NCBI GenBank assembly: GCA_965371245.1
Contig: CBDUXT010000030.1
Span: 1-56,251, forward strand
Direction of reading: 5' to 3'
Length of the DNA stretch: 56,251 nucleotides
Origin: CBDUXT01 sp965371245
Lineage (GTDB): Bacteria > Planctomycetota > Phycisphaerae > UBA1845
The notes beneath the pieces were generated by a model that made no database searches, was not told the origin of the DNA, and worked only from the letters and a program-made list of their open reading frames with translations. The position numbers and the translations under genes are program-made. Shown here in pieces: positions 40,538 to 47,349 of the stretch (position 1 is its first letter; each line of letters starts with the position of its first letter).

Positions 40538-41911
40538 TTATTGATCCGCGATGCATACGCGCATCAGCTTACCCACATCGTCCAGCACTTCCAGGCGTAA
40601 GACCGCCCCCCGCAGCGCCTCTCGCCGTTTCTCGCTCATCACCGGGCCGGCCAGGGCCTCGAACTTCACCTTCAGCTCCTCCTCGGTCATCGGGTCGCGC
40701 GGGTCGCCCTTGGGCACATCGACGGCATGCACCAGCGTTCGCCCGTCGGTCGTCGTGATCGTCACCCGCGTACACTGCTTCGCCGGAAACGCCTTCTCGA
40801 ACTCATCGTTGGCGACGACCTTCACCTTGGCCATCTGCGAACGCAGCCGTTCGTCCCAAAGCTTCTCCTCGGTAAACTCGACCGGCGTCACGCGACCCTC
40901 GGCCAGCGCCGCCGCAATGCAGTACGGCAGGCTGTGGTCGGCCGACTCCTTGCTTTCCGGCTTGTACTTGGCCGGGTCGGACAGAATGTCCGCGGCCCGG
41001 GCGATGCTCTCGATCACAATGCCCTCGACATCCTCCGCCTTCAGGCTGTGCTCTTTAACCAGATGAAGCGTGGCGCACACCGGCGAGTGCATCAGCGCTT
41101 CGATCGGGTACGACTTCATCCCGCAGTCGGTAATCATGAATCGATCGCCAAGGTCGTCGGTGATCCAGCCATAGTCCCACGCGTCGCCGAGACAGTGCTC
41201 CATGCCCTCCTTGCCCTCGAGCACGCCCTCCGGACCGGTGTAACCCTTCTTGGCGAGCAGGGCGGCCTCGACGCCGGCGCGCGTGGCCATCGGGCTCACC
41301 GTGTTTTTCATCATGGTCAGCTTGCCCGCCACGGCACACCCGAGCGTAAAGCAGCGGCAACTGGCGATGCCGATCGCGTGCTGCATCTGCTCGGCGCTGA
41401 GCCCGATCATGCGACCGGCCACCACCGGCGCGGCAAAGCCCATCAGCGTCGCGTGATGCCAGCCGCGCTCCCGAATGCCCGGCACGGCGACGTGGCACAG
41501 CCGCATGGCCATCTCGTACGCAAGCAGAATGCCGACGATGAGATCCTTGCCGCTGACGTGATCGCGCTCGGCCAGCGCCAACGGCGCCGACAGCAGGTCG
41601 CTGGGGTGCGACGGATCCTGTTTCCAGTAGATGTCGTTGTAGTCCATGGCCCGAATCATGAGCGCGTTGAGCATCGAGGCCGCCATCGGGTTGAGCTTGT
41701 CGCCCGCCCCAATGACGGTGCAAGGACCGCTTCCGCCCATCTCGCGCTCGTGCGCCAGGAACATGCCGACGTCGTGCGTCTGAAAGCCGCCCAGCGCGCA
41801 TCCCAGCGTGTCATAGAGGAATCGCTTCGCGGCCTCGATCGATTCAGGCGTAAGATCCTCGTATTGCAGCTCCGTCGCCCAGCGGGCGATGGTCTCGGTG
41901 ATGGTGGCCAT
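40538..41911 (-). CDS. MmgE/PrpD family protein
   Basis: 457 aa (459 from ATG 41917, which is too close to the AGGGA site). Family features: IARWATELQYEDLTPESIEAAKRFLYDTLGCALGG (opening helix), NALMIRAMDYNDIYW, PSDLLSAPLALAE, GWHHATLMGFAAPVVAGR, MIGLSAEQMQHAIGIA, and the C-terminal lid with SYPIEALMHSP and DHSLPYCIAAAL. MmgE/PrpD enzymes include 2-methylcitrate dehydratase, cis-aconitate decarboxylase and related hydratases. Next to citDE and citF it may supply or consume the lyase substrate (citrate, citramalate or 2-methylcitrate type). Substrate not determinable. Confidence 0.88.
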   Translation of the reverse strand: MATITETIARWATELQYEDLTPESIEAAKRFLYDTLGCALGGFQTHDVGMFLAHEREMGGSGPCTVIGAGDKLNPMAASMLNALMIRAMDYNDIYWKQDPSHPSDLLSAPLALAERDHVSGKDLIVGILLAYEMAMRLCHVAVPGIRERGWHHATLMGFAAPVVAGRMIGLSAEQMQHAIGIASCRCFTLGCAVAGKLTMMKNTVSPMATRAGVEAALLAKKGYTGPEGVLEGKEGMEHCLGDAWDYGWITDDLGDRFMITDCGMKSYPIEALMHSPVCATLHLVKEHSLKAEDVEGIVIESIARAADILSDPAKYKPESKESADHSLPYCIAAALAEGRVTPVEFTEEKLWDERLRSQMAKVKVVANDEFEKAFPAKQCTRVTITTTDGRTLVHAVDVPKGDPRDPMTEEELKVKFEALAGPVMSEKRREALRGAVLRLEVLDDVGKLMRVCIADQ

Positions 41912-41936
41912 GGTCATGGTTCCCTGGTTTCAAGTG

Positions 41937-41993
41937 AGTTGTCAGTTATCAGTTGACAGTGATCAGTTGTCAGTTATCAGTTATCAGCAAGAG
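41937..41993. repeat. Tandem CAGTTATCAGTT-type repeat, left flank of four-helix gene
   Basis: Repeated GTTGTCAGTTATCAG units with small changes. The complementary sequence stands on the other side of the four-helix-bundle gene (42415-42447), forming imperfect inverted repeats around it. Confidence 0.75.
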
Positions 41994-42017
41994 TGTGCCA
42001 GTCCGGGGGCAGGGCTG

Positions 42018-42389
42018 CTAGCTCTTCGCCTTTCCGGTGTCTCGAACCTTGCGGATCAGGGCCGTTAGCATTCGTTTGACCTGGGTCGTCTCCTCAAGGA
42101 GCCGATGGTAGACTTCGTCCGAAAGCATATCGAGATCGCGCGCGAGCAATAAGTGATATTCCAATTCGCTAGCCGATCCCAGCGCCATCCCGAGAAACCG
42201 CGCGAAGTCCGGCGATGTTTCGCGGCCGCAGCCTTCGGCTATGTTGGCACCAATTGAAGCAGCCGCACGGCGCGCCTGACTGGTCAACCCGTACCGCTCC
42301 GATGCCGGAAATCCACCAGTGGCTCGATACGTAGCCAGCGTAAGAGCATGCCCCTTCCGCCATACCAGAAGATCCCGAAAGCTCTGCAC
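42018..42389 (-). CDS. Four-helix-bundle protein (S23 / TIGR02436 type)
   Basis: 123 aa. FRDLLVWRKGHALTL, then FPASERYGLTSQARRAAASIGANIAEGCGR and FARFLGMALGSASELEYHLLLARDL are the hallmark segments. The family was first found inside rRNA intervening sequences and occurs as scattered single genes; it is related to the Avd accessory protein of diversity-generating retroelements, but no reverse transcriptase is here. GTG start at 42389. Inverted CAGTTATCAG-type repeats on both sides suggest it inserted as a unit between the HD and PrpD genes. Confidence 0.88.
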   Translation of the reverse strand: MQSFRDLLVWRKGHALTLATYRATGGFPASERYGLTSQARRAAASIGANIAEGCGRETSPDFARFLGMALGSASELEYHLLLARDLDMLSDEVYHRLLEETTQVKRMLTALIRKVRDTGKAKS

Positions 42390-42414
42390 TCAGCCACCCC
42401 TGCGGCGTTTCCTG

Positions 42415-42447
42415 CCGTTCACTGATTACTGACAACTGACAACTGTT
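42415..42447. repeat. Right-flank repeat of the four-helix gene
   Basis: TTCACTGATTACTGACAACT and a second GACAACTG, complementary in sense to the left repeat at 41937-41993. Confidence 0.7.
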
Positions 42448-42454
42448 AACTACT

Positions 42455-43003
42455 CTACTTCTTCTTGCCTAATCCGCATGCGATGTCGAAATCAATGAAA
42501 TCCGCGTGATGAAAGATGATCGACTCGGTGGTCCGCTGCACGTGATCGCCCTCTTTCGAGTGCGTCGCGACGATGTGCATGACCTCGTCCGGCAGGCCAT
42601 GCTTCCAGCAAAGCCCCACACCGCTGAACGGGTGGCGAAGATGGTCGCCGCGCGTACCCTTGGCGACCTCGCCGTCTTTTCTTACAAACTCGATCGGCTT
42701 GCCCACGTCGGCCAGCAGCGAGCCGGCTAGCAGATGATCGTGATGAATCGGCATCCGGTCGCCCCAGATGCCGTTGAGAACCTTTTCGATCTCGATGCAC
42801 ATGCGACAACACGACCGCACGTGCTCGATGAACCGCATCTCGATGTCGCCGGCGAGCAGGGTGAACGGAATCTCCTCCAGCTCACCCGGCGTCCAGCCGC
42901 CCGTGCGAATGGCGTCTTCCCAAACGTCGATCACCTTTTCACGCAAGGCGGCGTCCTGAATCTCTTCGAGTTCCGGTAGCAAGTTCTTGATTGCGTCACG
43001 CAT
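42455..43003 (-). CDS. HD-domain protein
   Basis: 182 aa. EHVRSCCRMCIEIEKVL, IHHDHLLAGSLLADVGKPIEF, HPFSGVGLCWKHGLPDEVMHIVATHSKEGD and IIFHHADFIDFDIA give the His/Asp spacing of HD hydrolases. The usual LLHDxGK core reads LLADVGK, losing the HD histidine, though other His residues could bind metal. Co-location with PrpD-like and citrate-lyase-like genes suggests a phosphohydrolase or regulatory role in that pathway. ATG 43003 follows GTGAGGA; GTG 43018 is possible. First gene of the minus-strand catabolic cluster. Confidence 0.75.
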   Translation of the reverse strand: MRDAIKNLLPELEEIQDAALREKVIDVWEDAIRTGGWTPGELEEIPFTLLAGDIEMRFIEHVRSCCRMCIEIEKVLNGIWGDRMPIHHDHLLAGSLLADVGKPIEFVRKDGEVAKGTRGDHLRHPFSGVGLCWKHGLPDEVMHIVATHSKEGDHVQRTTESIIFHHADFIDFDIACGLGKKK

Positions 43004-43056
43004 CGTGGTCATCCTCACGCGCCCGGCCCACAGGCTTCAGCGCATTCTTCTTTGTC

Positions 43057-43083
43057 CCGAGCCGCGGGCTTCAGCCCGCGCGG
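43057..43083. repeat. 27-bp palindrome CCGCGCGGGC family, copy 3
   Basis: CCGAGCCGCGGGC / GCCCGCGCGG, just upstream of the HD-domain gene; nearly identical to the copy at 53550. Confidence 0.8.
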
Positions 43084-43312
43084 AGCCGTCGCCCGCCAGC
43101 ATAGCGTTTTCGGAAACGGCATGGAACCGCTTCGATCGGTCGAGACCGATTGAATCATGATGCAGTGCCTGTCGCGTAGAGTCCGTCTTCTCGAAGAGCG
43201 ATTTCGCCGAGTTCATCACCGCCGCTCGACGCCTCCAAGCCGACAACATTCCCGCCACCTCGGAGGCCACGTAGCACGGTTTCGATCCACGTTTCGTGGA
43301 AACCGGTCGATG

Positions 43313-43321
43313 TGATATACT
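43313..43321 (+). promoter_or_regulatory. Extended -10 promoter element
   Basis: TGATATACT matches the TGnTATAAT extended -10 form, 64 bp before the HAF gene start. The -35 is poor (TTTCGT near 43292), as is common with extended -10 sites. Confidence 0.4.
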
Positions 43322-43384
43322 GATGGCGCACCATGTGATCGTCTTCCGGGCGACGCCAGTTCGCAGCGTCCCGGGGGGCCGAAC

Positions 43385-44746
43385 ATGGCTGTCACATCGC
43401 GAGGCATGAAGTTGAACGCTGCACGCTCCAACCCGTTACCGTGGTTCGCTATTCGTTTCTTGTGCGCGGTATCGTCGATAGGCGGCGCGTGTGTGACCGC
43501 TCAAACCGCTCCGAGCTTCCAAGGCCTGGGCGATTTCCCGGATGGCATCTTCCAGACCTTGGGCAATGGGGTCTCGGCGGATGGAACGATCGTAAGTGGA
43601 AGCGGAGCCACCTTGGTCGGGTTCGAGGCGTTTCGGTGGACGCAAGCCACTGGCCTCGTCGGCCTCGGCGATCTCCCGGGCGGAGCGTTCCAAAGTGGCG
43701 GCCGCGGGATCTCACAGGACGGGCTACTCATCGTCGGAGAGAGTCGCTCGACCAGGGCTCCTTTTGGAGAGGCCTTCCGCTGGACGCAAACCGAGGGCAT
43801 GGTCGGACTCGGCGACCTGTCTGGCGGTGTTTTTCGCAGTGTCGCCACCGGCGCTTCGGCCGATGGATCGATCATTGTTGGGCTCGGGAACTCGGCCGGC
43901 GGACGCGAGGCCTTTCGTTGGACGCAGGCTGATGGCATGGTCGGCCTGGGCGATCTGCCCCACGGAGAATTCAACAGCCAAGCCTTCGACATCACACCGG
44001 GCGGCTCCGTCATCGTGGGACGGGCAAGCTCCGCGCTTGGCCCGGAGGCCTTTCGATGGAGTCAGGCTGACGGCATGGTGGGGCTCGGCTTTCTTCCGGA
44101 AGGTCACCCCATCAGCTTGGCCCACGCTGTTTCCTCAGACGGGTCGATCATCGTCGGCGAGGCCGGATCCCAGGCGTTCCGCTGGACGCAAAGCGACGGC
44201 ATGACCGGTCTCGGCGATCTACCCGGCGGCGTCTTCGAGAGCGTCGCCCGAGATGTCTCGGCCGACGGATCGGTCGTCGTCGGCTTCGGAACAACCGCCA
44301 TGGGGTTCGACGCCTTTATCTGGGATCCAGTCAATGGCTTGCGGAACCTGGGCGACGTGCTGGTAAACGACCTGGGGCTCGACCTGACGGGCTGGACTCT
44401 CCGCTTGGCCGTCGATGTTTCGGCCGACGGCCGCACAATCATCGGCACAGGCCTGAATCCAACCGGAGACACCGAGGCCTGGATTGCCGTTCTTCCCTGC
44501 GTCGTCAGCGCCCACTGCGACGACGGCCTCTTCTGCAACGGGTCGGAAGTGTGCAGCGGCGCGACGTGCCGCCTAGGTCCCGACCCATGCCTGGGTACCC
44601 CATGCGACGAAGGGAACGACTTTTGCGAAGAACCCGTCCCGGCCGTCTCTACCTGGGGCATGGTCGTCTTGGCTCTGCTCTTATTGACGGGCCTGCGGCT
44701 AAAGTTCGGCCCCCGTCCACGGGTCGATGGTCACCGCCGGAGTTGA
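43385..44746 (+). CDS. Secreted HAF-repeat protein with VPAVSTWG sorting tail
   Basis: 453 aa. Signal-like N-terminus (FAIRFLCAVSSIGGACVTAQ). About seven repeats of 45-50 residues of the form GLGDLPGGxFxSxAxGVSADGSIIVGxGxSxxGxEAFRWTQADGMV, the HAF/propeller-like repeat. Then a Cys-rich linker (CDDGLFCNGSEVC, CLGTPCDEGNDFC) and VPAVSTWGMVVLALLLLTGLRLK, the same anchor type as the FG-GAP protein at 25706. Likely exported and sorted to the surface. ATG 43406 is an alternative start. Stand-alone. Confidence 0.85.
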   Translation: MAVTSRGMKLNAARSNPLPWFAIRFLCAVSSIGGACVTAQTAPSFQGLGDFPDGIFQTLGNGVSADGTIVSGSGATLVGFEAFRWTQATGLVGLGDLPGGAFQSGGRGISQDGLLIVGESRSTRAPFGEAFRWTQTEGMVGLGDLSGGVFRSVATGASADGSIIVGLGNSAGGREAFRWTQADGMVGLGDLPHGEFNSQAFDITPGGSVIVGRASSALGPEAFRWSQADGMVGLGFLPEGHPISLAHAVSSDGSIIVGEAGSQAFRWTQSDGMTGLGDLPGGVFESVARDVSADGSVVVGFGTTAMGFDAFIWDPVNGLRNLGDVLVNDLGLDLTGWTLRLAVDVSADGRTIIGTGLNPTGDTEAWIAVLPCVVSAHCDDGLFCNGSEVCSGATCRLGPDPCLGTPCDEGNDFCEEPVPAVSTWGMVVLALLLLTGLRLKFGPRPRVDGHRRS

Positions 44747-44867
44747 ACACGGGACTCGGCCAAGAGGTCGCCTGCATCAGCCGTGACATGGGCACCATGC
44801 AACGTCAGTAGGTAAGTAAGCTGTACGGCATGGTCGGTCCAAGTCGCACACCGTACCTTAGTGCGTT

Positions 44868-44969
44868 GGGTGGCATGGCCAAGCGCAGCGCCGCCATGCC
44901 TTGCGTCCCGAATCTCAACCTGGACAGCCGGTCATCCTGCACGACCAAGCGAGTTCGCCCATGCCATCC
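44868..44969. repeat. Long inverted repeat, GGGTGGCATGG family (copy 4)
   Basis: GGGTGGCATGGCC at the left and GCCCATGCCATCC at the right with a longer centre. It lies between convergent genes. Confidence 0.7.
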
Positions 44970-44973
44970 GACG

Positions 44974-45255
44974 TCAGATGCGTTCCCCACACTCCGGGCA
45001 GCGGGGCTCGGAGATGCCCCGGAGGATGTACTTGCACTTGCGGCAGCGGGTCTCGTCGTCCCCGCGGACGACCCCGACGGCCAGCACCAACCAACCGACG
45101 AGCGCCACCAACGTGAACGCGGAAGGCAGAATGTAGTGCCCGATGGGAACATTCCACGGGTTGCCGCGAAGATAGACGTGGTGCGCAGGCACGGCCCACC
45201 CGAGAAGCGCCAACCCGGCAGAAACCAGAGTCGCAATGATGCTGAATCGTCGCAT
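44974..45255 (-). CDS. Small membrane protein with C-terminal zinc ribbon
   Basis: 93 aa. Two membrane segments (FSIIATLVSAGLALLGWAV and ILPSAFTLVALVGWLVLAVGVV) joined by a short outer loop HHVYLRGNPWN; then CRKCKYILRGISEPRCPECGERI, the planctomycete zinc ribbon. No enzyme motif. It stands alone, converging with repeat copy 4. Confidence 0.75.
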   Translation of the reverse strand: MRRFSIIATLVSAGLALLGWAVPAHHVYLRGNPWNVPIGHYILPSAFTLVALVGWLVLAVGVVRGDDETRCRKCKYILRGISEPRCPECGERI

Positions 45256-45418
45256 GGGGCTTACCTCAAACCGCCGCGGGTCGAGTCATCCGATCGACAT
45301 CACGTCATCAACCCCGAGTCGCCGAAATCGATCCCCCGGCTGTTGATCTGGCTTTATTGTAGCAACGAAACGGCGGATGCCGAGTCGGGCGGCGGGTGGC
45401 CTGAAGGCGCGGTGTCCC

Positions 45419-45499
45419 GGGTGCCATGGGTAACCGTAGCTTACCCGTGACGTGCCATCGATCATCCTGCACGCGCAAGTCAGTTTGCCTTTGCCACGC
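45419..45499. repeat. Long inverted repeat, GGGTGGCATGG family (copy 5, degenerate)
   Basis: GGGTGCCATGGGTAA, GCTTACCCGTG and the right end TTTGCCTTTGCCACG; the arms have diverged. Confidence 0.55.
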
Positions 45500-45658
45500 G
45501 CCGTTCCTTTGTACGCTGTGTCATCGGCCTGCCACGTGTACCCGGCGGGCCGGAGCTGTCGATCGATCGGATCGGCCTCCGCGCTTCACGGGCGCGGCTC
45601 GGAAAAGGCTTCTCACACACGTTCTAAGCGCAGCGCAGGCATGACGGGGCGGTCTGAA

Positions 45659-45705
45659 AGTCGATCTTGGGGATCGAACCCAGAACCTAAGTTTTACGAA
45701 CTTGA
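45659..45705 (-). pseudogene. 3' half of a tRNA-Thr, degenerate
   Basis: On the minus strand: TTCGTAA anticodon loop, AGGTTCTGGGTTCGATCCCC T-arm and GATCGACT 3' acceptor strand. About four in five bases match the intact tRNA-Thr at 46611-46682, including the GGTCTGA flank beyond the 3' end. The 5' half is missing. Consistent with a recombination scar at a tRNA 3' end. Confidence 0.65.
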
Positions 45706-45903
45706 TTCGGAGGCTTCGAAAAGGCCATAACTTGCTCTTGAGGCTCCCAATGCGGTTTTCGAGTTGCAAGCCTTGCACGTTTTGCCTGTGATTTTACCAT
45801 ATTTCGTACACCGTATACGTTTGCCGGTGACAACGGCTGGGCGGTTCCACCTTGACCCCGCCCGACCGAATCGGGTAGCATGGCAGGTGAAAGAGACACG
45901 CCC

Positions 45904-46263
45904 ATGACACGTCTTGAGAAAGCGGTTCGCGCGTTCACGGTTCTACTGTTCGCCTTTTTGGGTTTGGTGTTGCTTCCGGGCTGCCCTGGTGTTGACCCAA
46001 CAACGGCCGTTTCTACTGGCCAAGCGCGTCGAGCGTGCGAGAATTGGCTCTCCCCCTCGGCCATCGACGCGCAGTTGGAGAATATCCGTGTGGCTCGGAG
46101 TGAAGGTACCCATGAAATCGTAGTGCTGGGAGAGATTAGCAATGATTGCCCGCTTAGATGCGAGGAGATTACAGGCGATCCGAACGATGATTTGTGCAAT
46201 TCAACCTGCGCCCAATGCCTGCTGGGACTGACTTTATCCGTATACAACAACCCGCTGCCATGA
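45904..46263 (+). CDS. Small lipoprotein
   Basis: 119 aa. RLEKAVRAFTVLLFAFLGLVLLPGC is a lipoprotein signal with lipobox LLPG-C. The mature part has LSPSAIDAQLENIRVARSEGTHE and a Cys-rich end (CPLRCEEI, LCNSTCAQCLLGL). No family recognised. ATG 45904 is chosen over 45880 because AAAGAG precedes it. It lies between the half-tRNA and the intact tRNA-Thr, so it could be cargo of a small integrated segment. Confidence 0.65.
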   Translation: MTRLEKAVRAFTVLLFAFLGLVLLPGCPGVDPTTAVSTGQARRACENWLSPSAIDAQLENIRVARSEGTHEIVVLGEISNDCPLRCEEITGDPNDDLCNSTCAQCLLGLTLSVYNNPLP

Positions 46264-46404
46264 CGGCCGCGCCGTAGGGGCTATGCCGTCGGGGCGCTAG
46301 AACGCTTCGCACCCACTCCGCCCACATCCACCGTACCCGCAAAGGCATCCAATCCCGGCGCTGCGTTCAGGTTCTCTTGCTCGCGGATTTCGATGCGGTT
46401 GGTG

Positions 46405-46479
46405 GTGTGGCTCATCCCAGCCCACGCATCGTGGGCAGACCGACGCAGTCGGCGTGAGGTCAACCATGCCCATGCCACT
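46405..46479. repeat. Long inverted repeat, GGGTGGCATGG family (copy 6, degenerate)
   Basis: Left arm GTGTGGCTCATCCC is diverged, right arm CCATGCCCATGCCAC is preserved; an inner hairpin CCCACG-CAT-CGTGGG lies at 46420-46434. Confidence 0.5.
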
Positions 46480-46544
46480 GGATTCAGCCACCGTCTTCGT
46501 CTGCGAGGCTCAACCGCGGATGCGATGCGTTCGGGGGCTGGAAT

Positions 46545-46572
46545 CCGCGCGGGCTGAAGCCCGCGGCTCAGG
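46545..46572. repeat. 27-bp palindrome CCGCGCGGGC family, copy 4
   Basis: CCGCGCGGGCTGAAGCCCGC followed by GGCTCAGG, about 40 bp from the tRNA-Thr 3' end. Confidence 0.8.
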
Positions 46573-46610
46573 AAGAAAACCCGGTACCGGCATGGCGGGT
46601 TTGGTCTGAC

Positions 46611-46682
46611 AGCCGACCTTGGGAGTCGAACCCAAAACCTCAGCTTTACGAAAGCTGTGCTCTACCATTGAGCTAGGTCGGC
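46611..46682 (-). tRNA. tRNA-Thr (anticodon CGT)
   Basis: Minus strand: acceptor GCCGACC / GGTCGGC with discriminator T, D-arm with AATGGTAGAGC, anticodon arm CAGCT-TTCGTAA-AGCTG (CGT, reading ACG), T-arm TTGGG-TTCGACT-CCCAA. No encoded CCA. A degenerate copy of the 3' half lies 0.95 kb away. Confidence 0.93.
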
Positions 46683-46776
46683 AACCTCAAGAATCGAGGG
46701 CGTTCGTTCTCTCAGGCGGCGACAACGGCAAGGCCCCGAGGCGCCGCCGCTTTGGTACTGGCGTCGAGCCGAGCTG

Positions 46777-47067
46777 TCAACCGCGTTCCAGCGCATATCG
46801 GCTGACCTTGTCGTAGGTCGTCGCCAAGAAACCGATCAGCGGAAAGCCTCCGCGTTCGAAGGGCGACGGGCCGAGTTCCTCAAGAATGGCCAGAGATCGA
46901 TCTGTCGGCTCGATACGAATATCGACCGACTCAAGTTCCGGTCCGGCATCCCAGAACCGGTCGAGCGTATCCTCCAGCGGCGGCGACGTCTCGTAGATCG
47001 TGGGAACCGCCTTCAGCGACGTCCCGACATCCTCGCCGACACTGGGGCGGTCCACTGACTCGGTCAT
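46777..47067 (-). CDS. Hypothetical protein, 96 aa
   Basis: Acidic small protein with no recognised domain (ESVDRPSVGEDVG, PPLEDTLDRFWDAGPELESVDIRIEP, PSPFERGGFPLIGFLATTYDKV). The ATG has AGGGAGAG 6 bp upstream, which supports it as a real gene. It is followed on the same strand by tRNA-Thr. Function unknown. Confidence 0.6.
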   Translation of the reverse strand: MTESVDRPSVGEDVGTSLKAVPTIYETSPPLEDTLDRFWDAGPELESVDIRIEPTDRSLAILEELGPSPFERGGFPLIGFLATTYDKVSRYALERG

Positions 47068-47227
47068 GGTTGGCTCTCCCTAACGATGGTACGGGGTCGT
47101 GATGCCCGAGAAGTTAGTGCTTTGACACGGCTCAATGGATGGATGTCGTCCTATCGGGGCACTCTCGGAATCAAGTCCGACGCCAGTATGGAGGCGCTTG
47201 CCGTACATGGCCACGCAAGCGTGGACC

Positions 47228-47281
47228 ATGCCACCCGTCCAAAGAATGCCACCCGTCCAAGAAATGCCACCCGTCCAAAGA
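47228..47281. repeat. Three tandem 18-bp repeats
   Basis: Units ATGCCACCCGTCCAAAGA, with one AA/GA swap in the middle unit, adjoining the CCATGCCACCC end of a long-inverted-repeat element (left part TTGCCGTACATGGCC). The unit looks like the repeat-family end copied three times. Confidence 0.8.
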
Positions 47282-47301
47282 ATGCGTCAGCACCCGGGAG
47301 T

Positions 47302-47328
47302 CCGCGCGGGCTCAAGCCCGCGGCTCGG
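47302..47328. repeat. 27-bp palindrome CCGCGCGGGC family, copy 5
   Basis: CCGCGCGGGCTCAAGCCCGC followed by GGCTCGG, 22 bp from the 3' end of the helicase gene. Confidence 0.8.
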
Positions 47329-47349
47329 TACAAACAAAACGACGCTGTT

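Larger units (their letters stand above)
43004..43384. other. Divergent intergenic region
   Basis: Separates the HD-PrpD-Cit cluster from the HAF gene. Contains palindrome copy 3 (43057-43083) and an extended -10 promoter for the HAF gene at 43313-43321. No gene seen. Confidence 0.5.
45256..45903. other. Intergenic region with repeat and half-tRNA
   Basis: Contains repeat copy 5 (45419-45499) and the degenerate tRNA-Thr 3' half (45659-45705). The rest shows no convincing gene. Confidence 0.5.
46264..46610. other. Intergenic region before tRNA-Thr
   Basis: Contains a degenerate copy of the long inverted repeat (46405-46479) with GACGCAGTCGGCGT and CCATGCCCATGCCAC, and palindrome copy 4 (46545-46572). 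No gene seen. Confidence 0.45.

Noticed and set aside
40727..41956. A 409-codon plus-strand frame opposite the PrpD-like gene
   Set aside because: Mirror frame, Arg/His-rich, no domain.
42018..42389. Four-helix-bundle gene considered as the Avd gene of a diversity-generating retroelement
   Set aside because: No reverse transcriptase, template repeat or variable repeat found around it.
47228..47281. Short tandem repeats considered as a CRISPR array
   Set aside because: Units are directly adjacent without spacers and no cas genes are present.
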